Shown: positions 22,899-35,125 of the stretch, in pieces
Position numbering within the stretch: the first letter of the stretch is position 1
Layout: every line of letters begins with the position of its first letter
NCBI GenBank assembly: GCA_023525975.1
Contig: CM042034.1
Coordinates: 7,261,501-7,325,500 of the forward strand
DNA: 64,000 nt
Direction: 5' to 3'
DNA from: Smallanthus sonchifolius
Lineage: Eukaryota > Streptophyta > Magnoliopsida > Asterales > Asteraceae
Position numbers and translations under genes: made by a program
Notes under the pieces: generated by a model
Databases searched by the model: none
What the model was told of the DNA's origin: nothing
The model's input: the letters and a program-made list of their open reading frames with translations, nothing else

Positions 22899-23076
22899 AA
22901 TATGTCATTAATATTCACAACAATGTATATAAAAATGTACTACAATTATTATTTTTTTATGATGAAAAATTAGATTATCAGGGGCCGAATATGTCATTAA
23001 TATTCACAACAATGTATATAAAAATGTACTACAATTATTATTTTTTTTATGATGAAAAATTAGATTATTATATGTT
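22899..23076. repeat. Two-copy 89-bp tandem repeat
   Basis: The unit starting aatatgtcattaatattcac recurs at 22988 with near identity through gatgaaaaattagatta. Recent tandem duplication; no coding content. Confidence 0.85.
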
Positions 23077-24300
23077 GCTACAAAAAAATCTGGACGAGCT
23101 TGATGTCGGGTGTAACTGCAACGAGCCTCACTAAGCTAATCCCGAGCATAGATACTAACTGTAACAACAAAGAACTCGTAAGAAGAAGGTGACCCATGGG
23201 TGGAGCTCTGGAACACCCTCCAATGCTCAAGTCGGTAATGTATCCAAGATAGTGGTGTGTATAAGTATATCAACAATGTATAAGCATGTATGTATACATA
23301 TAAATAATAAGATATAGGGAGGAGACGAAATAGGTTGGAGAGGATCATGCTTAGTTAGGGGAAGCTTGTTGAGTTGTTGGAGATGACCAGGCTTAACATG
23401 AGGAAGATTTACTTGGAAGGACCAGACTTAACATAAGAGGAAGTTAACTGGACAAGAGCTATAATCAGCTATGGGGTGCTTCAACAACAAAGTCTCTTTC
23501 ATCAGCAAGAGAGGAGAGGAATGATATGTCAAAGGTATACGTGATATTGTGACAAATGGAATCAATCTTATTTATAGAAGGCAAGTACGTAAAACCTTAA
23601 TGGGCTTTTCCATTGTGGGCTGGTTCGGAGTTAATGGGCCTACCATAGTTCATGAGCTTTTCATGCACTAGTGTACTTTCAGGAGGAGAGGGATGGACCA
23701 ACCTTTCCTTCTCATGCATTGGTGCTCGTGGGGAGAAAAAGAAACACATGTCATTCTCGTATGTTGGTGACTGCTCATGGGAAGGGAACTACCCAATCAT
23801 CATTATACTAAGGAATGCACCGGATATATTTGTTCATAAAAGATAAACCCAACTAAAGAAACATGATCTGGTTTTATGTTTAGCATTACAAAAGCTATAA
23901 AAAATCTTCTTTTATATGTTAGTTTGATGGTTCCTTTGTGATAATGAGATCACAATTTGTTTCTTAGTTTGGTTTTGATAAATTCAAAAAGAAATGTGAA
24001 ACAAATGACAATTTCCATCTCATTAATTAAAATGGTTTTGTCTTATATATATCCATCGAGTTAAATAGAAACAAAACTTTGAACTAAACGGATTGAATGT
24101 ATCCATCACGTCAATATTCATCGATAATGCATATGAATGCTTACGCCTATCGAATTGGTTCATAAGAAACAGATTATTACATTAAATTTAATTATTTCAT
24201 TACATATTATTGAAAAAGAAATTGACATAATTTAAGGTGTTATGTATTTAAGAGATCGAGTATTCAAAATCATACGTAAACATAAGGCTATCTTGTAAAG
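23077..24300. other. Moderately GC-rich unclassified repeat-like region
   Basis: About 23090-23640 has the look of an LTR or retroelement fragment: mixed composition and a TATA-like tatttataga near 23570. I could not find paired LTRs, PBS or coding motifs. No gene can be supported. Confidence 0.3.
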
Positions 24301-24420
24301 TCACCCTGCAACCCTTGCGAGGCGGAGGTTGACGAACAGTGTCACAAGGAGCACCACACCCAGATATGTGGCCCCGCTGGTGTTATCCCCGTACGGGTTG
24401 TGGCACCTGGTTGTATGAAG
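24301..24420 (-). other. GC-rich open fragment of unknown identity
   Basis: On the minus strand this island encodes a hydrophobic stretch (SGATYLGVVLLVTLFVNLRL) ending RVAG-stop, in a GC-richer patch than its surroundings. A possible acceptor (caaccag) precedes it. I do not recognise the protein. It could be an exon remnant captured by a repeat. Confidence 0.25.
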
Positions 24421-24599
24421 AGTAGCGACAGTAATATATAACCGTCTAACGGTCAATAGATTAAAAAAAATAATAAATACTATATTCAACCTCCTATAAA
24501 TATCATTCCAAACTACACTTTTTGGTACTTCCATATTTCTAATTTTTTTTTTACAAAAATTGTAAGAACTAAAAGATGGATTCATCATCATCGAACGGT

Positions 24600-24740
24600 G
24601 GGCTTCAGAGCAACTGGTAAGGTTGTTGCTTTGTGACCTTGAGGCAATGAGTTGGAGCCGTGGGAAACTGTCTTATACATAAAGTGTAGGGTAAGGTTGC
24701 GTACATCATATCGCGACGATCCAAATGCGAGAGCTAAGTC
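24600..24740 (+). mobile_element. Decayed tRNA-derived SINE
   Basis: The sequence agagcaactggtaaggttg ... gagttggagccgtgg resembles a tRNA A-box/B-box head. It is followed by gggtaaggttgcgtacatca, a phrase typical of plant SINE bodies. The ends are not defined. Confidence 0.45.
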
Positions 24741-25984
24741 AAGTACCAGAGTATGCCTTTTTGTGTGTTCTTGACATTGTTGACTTGGTGACTAGCATCA
24801 AGGAAACATCTTGCTTGGTGTGCATCCTCTTGAAGGAAGAAGCGTTTGAATCCAACTTCATCTTCATCTAGTAGCTACCACTTCTCATCAAATGTTATTA
24901 TTTCTAACACCCTATGAATGATGTTTTTATTTTGTTTCAAGAACTACATATGGATCCATTGACAGGTTTTTGGTTTCTAAATGTCATAGATCTGACATGT
25001 CAAAACCGGTTCCATTGCAAATGTTTTTCAAAATACATGTTTCTAAAGATCTAGATTTGAACCATGTCCCCAACACATAGCCTATTATTTCTTTTTGTCC
25101 CTAGTGTCTAACCGTAAAAAAAAAAAAAAGAGGAGCATAAGGCTATGTGTTATACTCTCGTGAGGGAGTGAGTGAGGTGTGGGTGATGTGGCAGGGGCAT
25201 GGAACACCGTCACCCCTAGTTTGTGAGTGTGGTCACGGTGTTGCCCAGAGTGACTTCCTCCACGCCTGAACCATGGAATATTACATACGGCCTAAGATTC
25301 GAACTTGTGTCATTTGAACGTATGAGCAACGTGATTATCAATTCAGCCAAATACTTTATGTTATTTCCATCACTCAAATTATCTATAAGAGTCATTATCT
25401 TTCAATCACTCAAATTATTTATAAAGGCCATCATCCAAAAAGATCTATAGTTTCAATCAATTTTCTATAATACATGTGATATATAAAAACAAAACAAAAC
25501 AAAACAAAAGTGCTAAAATGTTAAAAATTCAGTACTTATTATTATTAGTACATTTAATTTGAAATTTAATATAAAAGAAAATAGGAATGGTGGGCATGTC
25601 AAATAGAATATGGAAAAATGAGGGTGGTGGTATACTATACGTAATTAGAGACATTAAAACATAATATTCAATATCCAACAAAGTTTGGTCACTGTGCGAG
25701 TCACCACATGCATGTCGCTTTCCATCTAAACTTCAATTTAAAAAAAATAATAATAACATTAAAGATATTATGCCACCAGTATATCAAGGATGATAACGAC
25801 ATAAGTTTTAATAAAGTATGAAATGGATTATGGATGTGATATGTTAACAACGAGTGCAAAATGGGTACGTTAACCAATTTTTGAACCAGAATTTGGTTCA
25901 TGATTTACACGTGGCGCAGTTTCAATTCTTCAAACACGTATTCAAAAATAAATCAATCAATCTATACTGATAAATAAGTAACCG
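24741..25984. other. Intergenic, no gene seen
   Basis: Mixed sequence. A phrase like agctaccact ... aacaccctatgaatgat recurs loosely near 49620, suggesting an old repeat. Another gcatggaacaccgtcaccc patch (~25198) resembles the 48.4-kb repeat. Confidence 0.3.
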
Positions 25985-26082
25985 GTTGGTGGTCCAGTAA
26001 TAGATTTAAAGTTTCTTTAATCATCTAGGTTTGAAGTTTTGGATTCAAGTCTCACTGGAGTAAAGAAATTCACCGTTCTAAA
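25985..26082 (+). mobile_element. Probable SINE fragment
   Basis: A tRNA-like head: ggttggtggtccagtaatag followed by a B-box-like ggattcaagtctcac, ending caccgttctaaaaaa. No target duplication was found. Confidence 0.4.
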
Positions 26083-26340
26083 AAAGCATTTGATTGCGCC
26101 ATGTGACACAATGTTGTGAACGCAATATTCTTTTTCTCTGCTTATTTTTTTTTTCATTACTAACTATTTAATATTTATTTACTAATTATTTAATACTTTC
26201 TTTATTAATTTCTAAATTACTATTTAATATTTTCTTACTAACTATTTAATATTTCATTTAATAATTCAAAATATTTATTATTATTTAATATTTTTTATAG
26301 TTTTTAAATTTTCATTATCAATTAATAATTTAATATTACT

Positions 26341-26378
26341 TTTATTCAACAGGTGTAAAATACGTGTTTCTAACCTAG
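26341..26378 (+). mobile_element. Helitron 3' terminus
   Basis: Hairpin-like aggtgtaaaatacgtgttt, then ctaacCTAG (26375-26378) and host T. The 5' end may lie near 26076, directly abutting the preceding SINE, but it is not secure. Confidence 0.45.
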
Positions 26379-28239
26379 TTATATATAAAGTAAATTTGCA
26401 ATTTCTTTTTAGGAAAAAGTTATTTAACCTATGATTACCAATGGTTTACTAGCCGGAAAAAAAACGAACAATAACTAGAAAATTTGAACTATGATAATTA
26501 AATCAATTAAAATCGATTTTTTGTTATGGTTTTCTGTGACCGAGTCCTATGGTTCAACTAATTTTATGTGTATAAGTAACCAAAGTATATATATAATTTT
26601 TTTAAATGTGACAACCATTTTACACGGACAATAAAACTCGATCATTTCTAACTCATGATTTGAATTATTATTATTATTTGTCAAATTAAAATTCAGAACA
26701 AAGCATGGAAATATTAATGAAAATATTGTTCAAAAATAGTTCCAAGACCTTCTCCATCACGCCTACTCCATGTTGGTTGCAAACCCGCTAGTCGCAGGTC
26801 TCGCTCCCTCTCTCTTCCCCTTTCTCCAAACCCGCTAGTCGAAGCCCATGCAGAAACCCTTCATCTTCATTGCAGCCCTTCCAAAGGGCCTTGCAGCAAG
26901 GGTGCCCAAGGGCTCTTGTGTTTAAGATGGTCTAATTAGTTGGTGTTCATAGTTTCAATTTATTATCTTGAATTACAGTTTCCTACTTAATCATTTATGG
27001 TGTTTTTTAGTTTGCATTTAACTTTTAATAATAAATGAATGATTTTGATCGGTCATTGTAATTCTTTGCATATTTATGATTCTATATAAAAAAAAAACTC
27101 ACCTATATATCACAAGCATACATAGGTAAGTTTTTACAATCATACAATTTTTTCAATCTTAAAAAAATCAAAAATAAAAGAAAATAATATAAATATAATG
27201 TTTATTGTTTTTCACCATCTCTACTGAAATTAAAAAAAAATGAATAATTTAATTTGATTGTCGTTTATGTATATAATACTTTTTAAGTACGTGTAGATGA
27301 ACAGTACAAAGTTAATAAAAAATATTTAAATAAATTAGTTTGATGGTTTTTATGTTTCAAATTACGTAATGTGTATCTAATAAGTATAAAATTTAAGAAA
27401 TATGACCATTGACATATGATTAAAATGGTTTAGATTTGTTTTGCGACCTCTAACAAAAATATAGTATTATAAAATATTCTAATAAAAGTCCTTTTTATCA
27501 AATATAAAATAATTTGTTATTCCATGTCTCATTTTATCCTCAAAAATAGCATTTCACAAATATTAGATTGATATTTAAACTAATACCCTGTTAAAAAGTA
27601 TGCATCAAATATCAAATGAGATGTATCATATTTTTAATCATTATAATACAATGATGTAATGCTGTATCTAACGAACCAAAACGGATGTCTTCGGGGGACC
27701 CGTACAACGATGTGAGATTAAAACTAAATCAATATTAGAGATTAATTCTTAATTCATTAATACACAAATGGGTCAAATCAGATTATATCTAATCTCTAAA
27801 ATGCTAAATAAATTAAGTTAAAGGATCTAATTAAAAAGTGAAAACAAACACCTTCAAGTCAAACGGGTTAAAAATTCAACTTTATAATATAGTTTTGCAA
27901 TTATATTAAAAAATAGTCTAACCCACACCAAACCCGGAATAAAACAACCGTTTTGTACCCGCCTACCCGCCACACGCACTGTGGTGGTTCTTAACCGAGT
28001 CTTAACAAAGTTTAAAGAAGCGAAAAATCAATTTACTGACAAGCACGGCCCCTAGAAAGTCTTTAAACAATCTACCACAAACAAGACAACATATAATGGA
28101 TCAAGTGCCCTCATTTGTTGCTGATATGCATCAAACAAGACAGAAAATTGCAATAATAAACAAATTCACAATCAACAAAAGAGGGGACCTTTGTCACAAT
28201 GCATGGCGAAAAAGTCCAAATCCATTTGTTGGGGCGCGG
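26379..28239. other. AT-rich intergenic region downstream of SMO2
   Basis: No gene is seen. A short pyrimidine-rich patch at 26750-26920 is slightly GC-richer, with a near-repeat of aaacccgctagtcg(a/c)a. The last few hundred bases would hold the SMO2 3' UTR. Confidence 0.35.
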
Positions 28240-31200
28240 TTAATTATCTTTGTACTTGGCTTCCTCTACACTCTTCAACGCCTTCAGTTTTCTGTACCCC
28301 GTGTCGGTACCAAATAGCCTGACAAAAGGATGTCATTGTTATAAATAGGTCGATTCAGGTTATGCTTTTTATCAACCGGTAAAAAAGAACATTCTTGATC
28401 TTGAGATTTTTTTGCAGATATAGGCCATAGGCCAACCTTTAAAAAATGGAAAGTTGTCACCAAATGGAATGATGAAAACCCCATAAGTAACATCAAATTA
28501 GAAACCGCTCCTAAGGTGATTGAAGGTTGGCATATGACCCATATCTGGAAAAAAGAATCTGATCTTACCAGTCCATGTAGACAAAAGTTGACGAGTAGTT
28601 GCCAGACTTGGTGTAGATACATCGGTGATGATAGTCATGAAAATCGGAACTGCAAAATTGATGAAAACAATGTTAGTGAATATGAAGATAAAGAAGGGCA
28701 AAATTGATGAAAACAATGTTAGTGAATATGAAAACAATGCTAGACTAACCCCCCGTATAAAGGAAGGAAGTTTGAGGGGCTCCATGGGAAGTGATAACCA
28801 CAATGTGCTTCAACCGTCTCCAAAACTCTCACTACCATCCACAACCAAAGTGTTATCAGATGCGGGCCTGTAATGGCGGGCCCAAAAATTGTGGCGAAAC
28901 CGAGGAATAAAATTTCAGCAGGGTGAGCGTATTCTGAAGTCAATCCGAAAGGTGTTGCATACCTGTCACATGCCGAGACATATAAACAAATATAGCGATA
29001 TAAAGCATTAAAAATCGAAACAATGCAAGTGATGTTAGATGTGCTCATAGACATAGGGTAGGTGTATTTGCTTACTCTTGAAGATGGCAAGTTTTTAACC
29101 TGGTTACTTAAAAGGGGTAAGATAGGTAAAATCAGATAAACTACTTAAAAAAGAAATGGGTTGAACAGATTAAATCTTGAAAGTAAATTTTTTTTTAAAC
29201 TAGGTTATCAATGTATTAACATAGTTCTTGTAACTATATAGAAAATAAAGTAAAATGGACGAAAAAGTGTCAGCGGGTCAACCCGGCCCGACCCTTTCCA
29301 ACTCTTGCTAAAAATCACTCAGTTTGACCTGAACCTGCCACCCAACCCACCTGACGAGGGCGTAAACGAGCCGAGCTGCTCGTGAGCTCATTAAACGCTT
29401 GAATCAAGCCATTCTTAAACGAGCTCGAGCATATTGTAGCTCATTTAATAAGCAAGAGCAAGCACGAGCTTTCACATATAGAGCTTGACTTGGCTCGTAA
29501 GCTTAAACGAGCCCTATTAGTTGTATAACTTTTTTTAATATATTAAATATATATGTATATAATAATTATTATTATATAAAATTATGACAAAAATAACTAT
29601 ATAGTATATACTTATATATAAAATTATAATTATATATATAACAACTATATATGTATATAATTATAATAATTAACAAATAATAAACAAGTGGAGCCTGAGC
29701 CGAGCTAAAACTTTAAAAACTACTCACGAGCGAGCTGAAGCTTTAGAAACAGAGCTCAAAATGAATGAGCTCGAGCTTGAGTTCTCTTAAGTTAAACCCC
29801 TACCCCTGACCCACGCATTTAGCCACCTCTACCCCTGACCCACGCATTTAGCCACCTCTACTTACTCATGATGTACACTGTGGACATGCTTGTATAGCCA
29901 TTTAGTATGTAAGATCCTGTGTCCCCAGTAAAATATAAAATCTTCCACAATGAAGTAGAATAGTATCTGTGTCGACCTTACTTTCCTGCACAATATAAAA
30001 GTAAAAGACTCAAAACATAACAAGTATAACAAGATAAAGATGGATAAATTTACCAAAAGAAAAAGATAAATTATCATTATCAAAAAAGAAAGGGAACCTG
30101 AAAATACCAGGATGGCAATGGAAGACTACTCCGCATCCCCATGAATCTAAAAACAGGATAAGAAGCAATCATAACAGGCAGATTGACACAAAAATGATAC
30201 AACAGTAGGCGAGTAATGCATTTATCTTGAGCTTCAGTGGCGTTATTCTTCATCTGCATAAGAAATATCATAAAATTATGATATTACAAAAAACATGTTG
30301 GGTGAAACGCAGTTTAAGCATATTAAAGGATCTCTAACGAAGGATATACATGGTCTAGAAATATACCTTTTTAAGGAGACTCTAACCTGAGTTATATTTT
30401 TCTCCCTTCAAAGGTTCACTAGAATTCATATTGGAATTATTAATGCTTGCAACTTTGTAATGCAAGGACATATAGTAAGAGGAGGGGCACTGGCCCAGGA
30501 ACAAATTTTCTAAACCCAACCCCCAGGTGGGTTTGAAGGATTCCCAAATTCTGGGGTCACATTCTAATACTAAAACCTATTCCCGTTAAACAAACATTTT
30601 TATTAGGAATAATACATGTTTCTTCACTTTAATACCCATTAAACAAACACCTAATCCTTTAAGAAACGTTTATAGAAGTATACAACAGATCCTAATCATA
30701 GATTCACAGTTTAGCTCGTAGCGCAGCCCTGCAACCACCCACGTGTTTTTAGGGTTAAATGCAGACAATAAGGAAGGTACCTTAGAGCATTCACATCAGC
30801 TCCCCCATCTGTACCCTCATCTCTAAATTATAAAGGAAACATGAAAAATCATGTAATTTTACGCTCACATTAGAGCATTCCCATCAGTTTCCCTATCCCC
30901 GTATCCATAATTACACTAAAAATCACTACCTTTTTTCTCTCCTTTTCAATTAAATAATATTTTTTTATACATTTATCATTACCTTTTCTCTCTCCTCCAC
31001 TCACAACATTTTCAAAAAATATTAAAAAATTTATGCAGGTGAACAGTGTTTTCCCCAAATATACAAAAAATTTATACATTTTCTCTCTCCTCCACTCACA
31101 ACCACTTTAAACCACTCCTTAAAATATAGTGAACCTCACTCACAAATATATGGGGAACCTGCTATGAATGCTCTTAGCTCCCCCATCCCCATCTCCATCC

Positions 31201-33765
31201 TCTATATTTTTAGAGGAAACTATAAGAGCATTCACATCAGCTCCCCCATCTCTACCCTCATCTCTAAATTATAAAGGAAATATAGAAAATCATGTAATTT
31301 TACGCACAGCTCCCCCATCCCCATCTCCATCCTCTATATTTTTAGAGGAAACTATAACCACCCTTTATATTTAGGGGGTCATCATTCACCCCATCTCCAT
31401 CCTCTATACATTATTTTATACTTTTGTAAGTGTGTGTGAGTAGAAGAAAGAAAAAAAAACTATAATAAATAAATAAAGAAGTATTATTTAATTGAAATAT
31501 GGGATGGATTAGTGAGTCTGATGTGGAAGCTTTTTGAAAAGTGAGATATAGATTTAAGAAATGATAATTTTTAGTTAAATTGTAGGATGGTGATAGGAGA
31601 GTTGATGTGAATGCTCTAACCACCCTTTATATTTGGGGGTCATCACTCACCCCATATTCATTATTTTATACTTTTTGTAAGTGTGTGAGTGGAAGAAATA
31701 GAAAAAAAATAATAATTAAATAAAGAAGTATTTTTTAATTGAAATAAGGGATAGATATGGGAATTCTAATGTGGAAGCTTTTTGAAAAGTGAGATATAAA
31801 TTTAAGAAATGATAATTTTTAGTTAAATTGTAGTGATGAGGATGGAGGAGCTGATGTGAATGCTCTTAGCTCAGGTACTCGGGTCACATTTAAGCATTTA
31901 CTCTTTTTATGAAAAGTAGCAACATACTGTAAATTTTGTCCATTTTAAGGACCAGTTTTCATCCATATTTTTTCTAAGGCAAACCCGTTATAACTAATTT
32001 GATCACCAAATTGTGATACAATACAACAAGATCTTTTTTGTCAAATCTATTCTTTCTACGAGTATCTTGCATATGGCCTGCACCCCTCTTTGTGGTAAAC
32101 TAGTTACCCAACTATTTTCAATAATGTTTGCGGTTCAGGTCCAAAACAATGTTACAAATTTATTTGTCACTTTCTTTGAGCATTGTCAAATACACACATA
32201 GGTTCTAGATTTGCAACATCCCACTAAATTAAGAAAATGAAGTCCGGGTCAATTTCAATTATTTAACTGTGATGATCTCATCCTTTTCATTCAGCATCCA
32301 TGCCCATCTTAAAATTTATGCTAAACTGAATCTTTCTCGTTCGGGAGTCGTTTCATATAGGTTCAGATTCAGATTATAGGTAACAGGATACAGTTTAGAA
32401 CTTTAGATTATGTTGAAACAGTTAAAGCAGCTCAATTCTGATAAAATGTATTAACAAACCATGCCGCTAAGAAATTGGTTCAACTGATAACCGAATGTAC
32501 CACTTTAGGTTTAGTGAAATAAAAGGCATGGTGCATAAAATAGTAAAACCTGAATTTTGTACTTGCTGAGCCATCCTGCCCTTTCTAAGTAAATGAAAGG
32601 AAGTCCAGATAAGAAGAAGACAGATTCATGAAGCAAAAAACTTCCAAGGCATGCCAACTGGAAGTCACTGAAATTGGTGATCAAATACTGCAATTAGAAA
32701 AGAGTTAAGAAGCAAGGTCAGCAATCAGCCCTATCTTGGTGTCAAAACCACAAGAATTGGCAAGTTTATTACAAGAATACTCTGCTCCTAAATAAGAAAA
32801 GCAAAGAAAATAGAAGTGAATTATCCACTGTACAACACATTTTTTGGTATGACTGGAAAGCAAATTATTATCATTTCTTAGAGATGAAATAAGTAGTAAA
32901 GATTCTCTATACCCTACAGAATTCAATTTTTTCCCTCCAATATCTCACAACCACCAGCCTCATTGAGTCATTTCCACTCATGACCCTTTTTCCTTTATCA
33001 GGAAATTTTCTTCCACAACCTTCCTTTTGGAGGTTGATGAATAATGATCACTAATAGGAAAGTTTTTGACCTGGCTCTAAAAAAGAGCAAGGCGCTCCGA
33101 AGCGTTTAGGTCTCAAAATCTAAGGCGTGAGGTGCACGCATCACGTATACATGGCGTTGCTCTATGTAAAACCAAAAGCTGCCTCTCTCTCATTTGTTTT
33201 ACATATCAACATTTTTATCAAGCATACCTTTCATAATTACTTCATCTCTTTGGTTGTTTTTACATATCACCCACCCTAATTTTGACCAATTTTAACCTAG
33301 AAGTACACGAGGCGCCGCCTCGTTTTTGACAAAGAGACAAGTAATTGCATTATACAGAAAAGTCATTTGCATGTTTTTGAATTCTAATCAATGTAGTCTT
33401 TTCTACAAACACAAAGCTTCCTGAGAAAAAAAAAACTATGAAAATGATTTACACCTAACCATAACTTAGAAATCAAACAGCCAATCAACCAAACTAATCA
33501 GAACAGTAGCTAGATCTCTTGGCATCTCTAGTCTTTCAAATTCAAAATTCAGCCATATCTTTCTCACATTCATTCTTAACATACACATTTCATGCATGTG
33601 CAATCGCATGACAGTTATTCAGAAAACACAATTACGCTAAAAAAAACTCCATAAATTGCAAAATCAAAACACTTATATCACATATCTTCTCTTAAATCTC
33701 ATCAAATACAAATCAACACTCATTTTCAGCAACTAATATCTATACAAATTGTTGCCGATAGATCA

Positions 33766-33804
<39 letters not shown>

Positions 33805-33980
33805 TGGATTGAAAGCCATCAACAACCGTTCATACATCCGAACAGTATCAGCTCTACAAATTATCAGTGAATGAGACCAAATCTAGGGCAAATGAAGAAG
33901 CAAATCACATTAATATAATCGAAAAAGTGGAAAAAAGGAGATGCCGGTACCGTCCAACCAGATTCGATGACGGAAGTCAT
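28240..33980 (-). CDS. SMO2: Methylsterol monooxygenase 2 (sterol C-4 methyl oxidase)
   Basis: Seven exons on the minus strand: 33980-33951, 32687-32550, 30253-30108, 29985-29866, 28962-28750, 28649-28569 and 28318-28240. They give 268 aa, about the family length. SMO2 is an ER membrane di-iron oxygenase that removes the second C-4 methyl group (4-alpha-methyl sterols) in phytosterol synthesis, working with a C-4 decarboxylase and a ketoreductase. The sequence starts MTSVIESGWT. It shows three His boxes: HRILH (127-131), HSVHH (140-144) and HDYHH (220-224). Diagnostic SMO2 text includes FLLHESVFFLSGLPFIYLER, EYAHPAEILFLG, GPHLITLWLWM and AHCGYHFPWSP. The C-terminus KYKDN has no di-lysine or other obvious retrieval signal beyond scattered lysines. 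Every junction is GT-AG and frame-consistent. The introns are loaded with MITEs. No lesion is seen. Confidence 0.96.
28652..28732. repeat. Duplicated 3' splice region in a SMO2 intron
   Basis: A 35-bp block gcaaaattgatgaaaacaat... (28652-28686) recurs at 28698-28732, period 46. In the transcript sense it covers the polypyrimidine tract up to the acceptor. Only the exon-proximal copy keeps the AG; the other reads ttgcc. Confidence 0.8.
29355..29795. repeat. gagccgagc-type repeat in SMO2 intron 4
   Basis: The left end gcgtaaacgagccgagctgc and the right end gagctcgagcttgagttctc are inversely related. The middle is nearly pure AT. The same type occurs at 5284-5740. Confidence 0.4.
29801..29859. 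repeat. Two-copy 29-bp repeat next to a splice donor
   Basis: tacccctgacccacgcattt and its flank are repeated with a 29-bp period. Each copy ends gccacctcta, the end of the hAT-MITE family. The second copy abuts the exon-4 donor GTAAGT. Confidence 0.7.
30873..31173. mobile_element. Inner Tourist-like MITE A
   Basis: 301 bp, ends gagcattcccatcag and (inverted) gaatgctc, TTA duplications at 30870-30872 and 31174-31176. It is close in sequence and length to the 13854-14155 element. Confidence 0.8.
31226..31616. mobile_element. Inner Tourist-like MITE B (same family as its host)
   Basis: 391 bp, ends gagcattcacatcag and (inverted) gatgtgaatgctc, with TAA duplications at 31223-31225 and 31617-31619. 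Its sequence repeats that of the outer element, including ctcccccatccccatctcc and tttttagaggaaactataa. Confidence 0.82.
33065..33330. repeat. ggcgctcc-type repeat in SMO2 intron 1
   Basis: Left gcaaggcgctccgaagcg and right cgaggcgccgcctcgttttt carry inverted GC-rich words in AT-rich sequence. It resembles the 1533-2024 insertion. The ends are not fixed. Confidence 0.3.
33769..33800. repeat. (AT)n microsatellite in SMO2 intron 1
   Basis: An uninterrupted tata run of about 32 bp. Confidence 0.9.
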
Positions 33981-35004
33981 GGAGTCCGGTGAAGAAGACG
34001 CTAATGAAGAACAGATTGCTGAAATGAATCTGAGCTCGTGCAGAGTGGAGTCTAGTTGTACTTGTAGTGAGAATGATGGATGGATTTATATTCCATTCAT
34101 GAATGCCTCTTCTTCTCTCCCTCCCTCCCTCCCCTGGATAACATAACAGTGTGCTTTTGGGGGATATCATGGGAAGGTTTTAAATGTGTCAACGGCGGGT
34201 GTACGTTGTGCATTGAAAGTTGTACCTTTCGATACATCATGGAATATGGATGGTGTGTATTGTTCTGGTTTTTTCTAATTTTAGTACCCTGTTATTTTAT
34301 ATTATAATTTATATGAGATGAGATATTGATGATGTGTGATATTAAAATCTACAAAATGTATATGAACTAGAAAGAGCTAGTGATGTTGAATGGGCCATGG
34401 TGGCTTTGTACGACCATGTGAAATGGGTCGGGAAATTATTCATAAAGGAAATCATAAACCTCCATATTATTAAGAATTTATTGTATATATTGAGAGATTC
34501 TATTTTCTTTCTTAAATTATCAATTCAGTATTCAAATATTTTTTTATTGTTGTCTAGTCTGTTTCTTTTTTATTTTTTCATGTATGGACCGATGGAATTC
34601 ATAGATATTACTTTGGACTTTTTTTGTTTTAAATTGAGAGTTTATTTGTTGCTCTTATATGTGTTCAAGTCTTTCTAAATGACGTTCTTTCTTTAGGGCA
34701 AGAAAGTGGCCAACTCTTTGGGCTTGTTCTTGGTTTGTTAGATTGAATGGTACTCTTTGATTCGTTAATAATAGTCTACTAACCAACTTATATCTCTTTA
34801 TTAAAGGTTGTCTTTTCAACATGATTTCTTAATTGATAAATGATCTATGATTGATATGTTTAGATTATCAAATTGATGAGGGGTGTTAAAATGTTAAAAT
34901 CTTTTTCTTCAGTTTGATAATTATATGTTCTAATGTTTTTTTTTCTTTTCTTGCTTATTGAGCTCCACCCATGTTTTCTTGTTTTAATCTCTCTTGCGGT
35001 CTAG
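33981..35004. other. SMO2 5' region and intergenic DNA
   Basis: 33981-34130 is the likely 5' UTR/promoter of SMO2; its reverse strand is purine-rich gggagggagggagag near 34115. No gene is seen beyond it. Confidence 0.4.
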
Positions 35005-35125
35005 ATCTCATGGTCGGGCCGAGCCCATGGAATTCTTATTTAAATATCTCATGGTTGGGCCGAGCCCATGGAAGTCTTATTTAAATATCTCATGGTTGGG
35101 CCGAGCCATGGAAGTCTTGTTTAAA
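35005..35125. repeat. Three-copy 41-bp tandem repeat
   Basis: The unit atctcatggttgggccgagc... starts at 35005, 35046 and 35087. Copy 3 has lost one or two bases in the gagcccatgg part. No function is visible. Confidence 0.88.

Larger units (their letters stand above)
30785..31865. mobile_element. Tourist-like MITE split by two nested MITEs
   Basis: The outer ends are gagcattcacatcag and (inverted) ctgatgtgaatgctc, with TTA duplications at 30782-30784 and 31866-31868. It is interrupted by 30873-31173 and by 31226-31616. After removing both, about 385 bp remains, matching the inner 31226-31616 element in content and length. It lies in SMO2 intron 2. Confidence 0.82.

Noticed and set aside
28284..28803. 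Several short frames on both strands in the SMO2 3' part
   Set aside because: They run through introns; the spliced SMO2 exons explain the coding signal.
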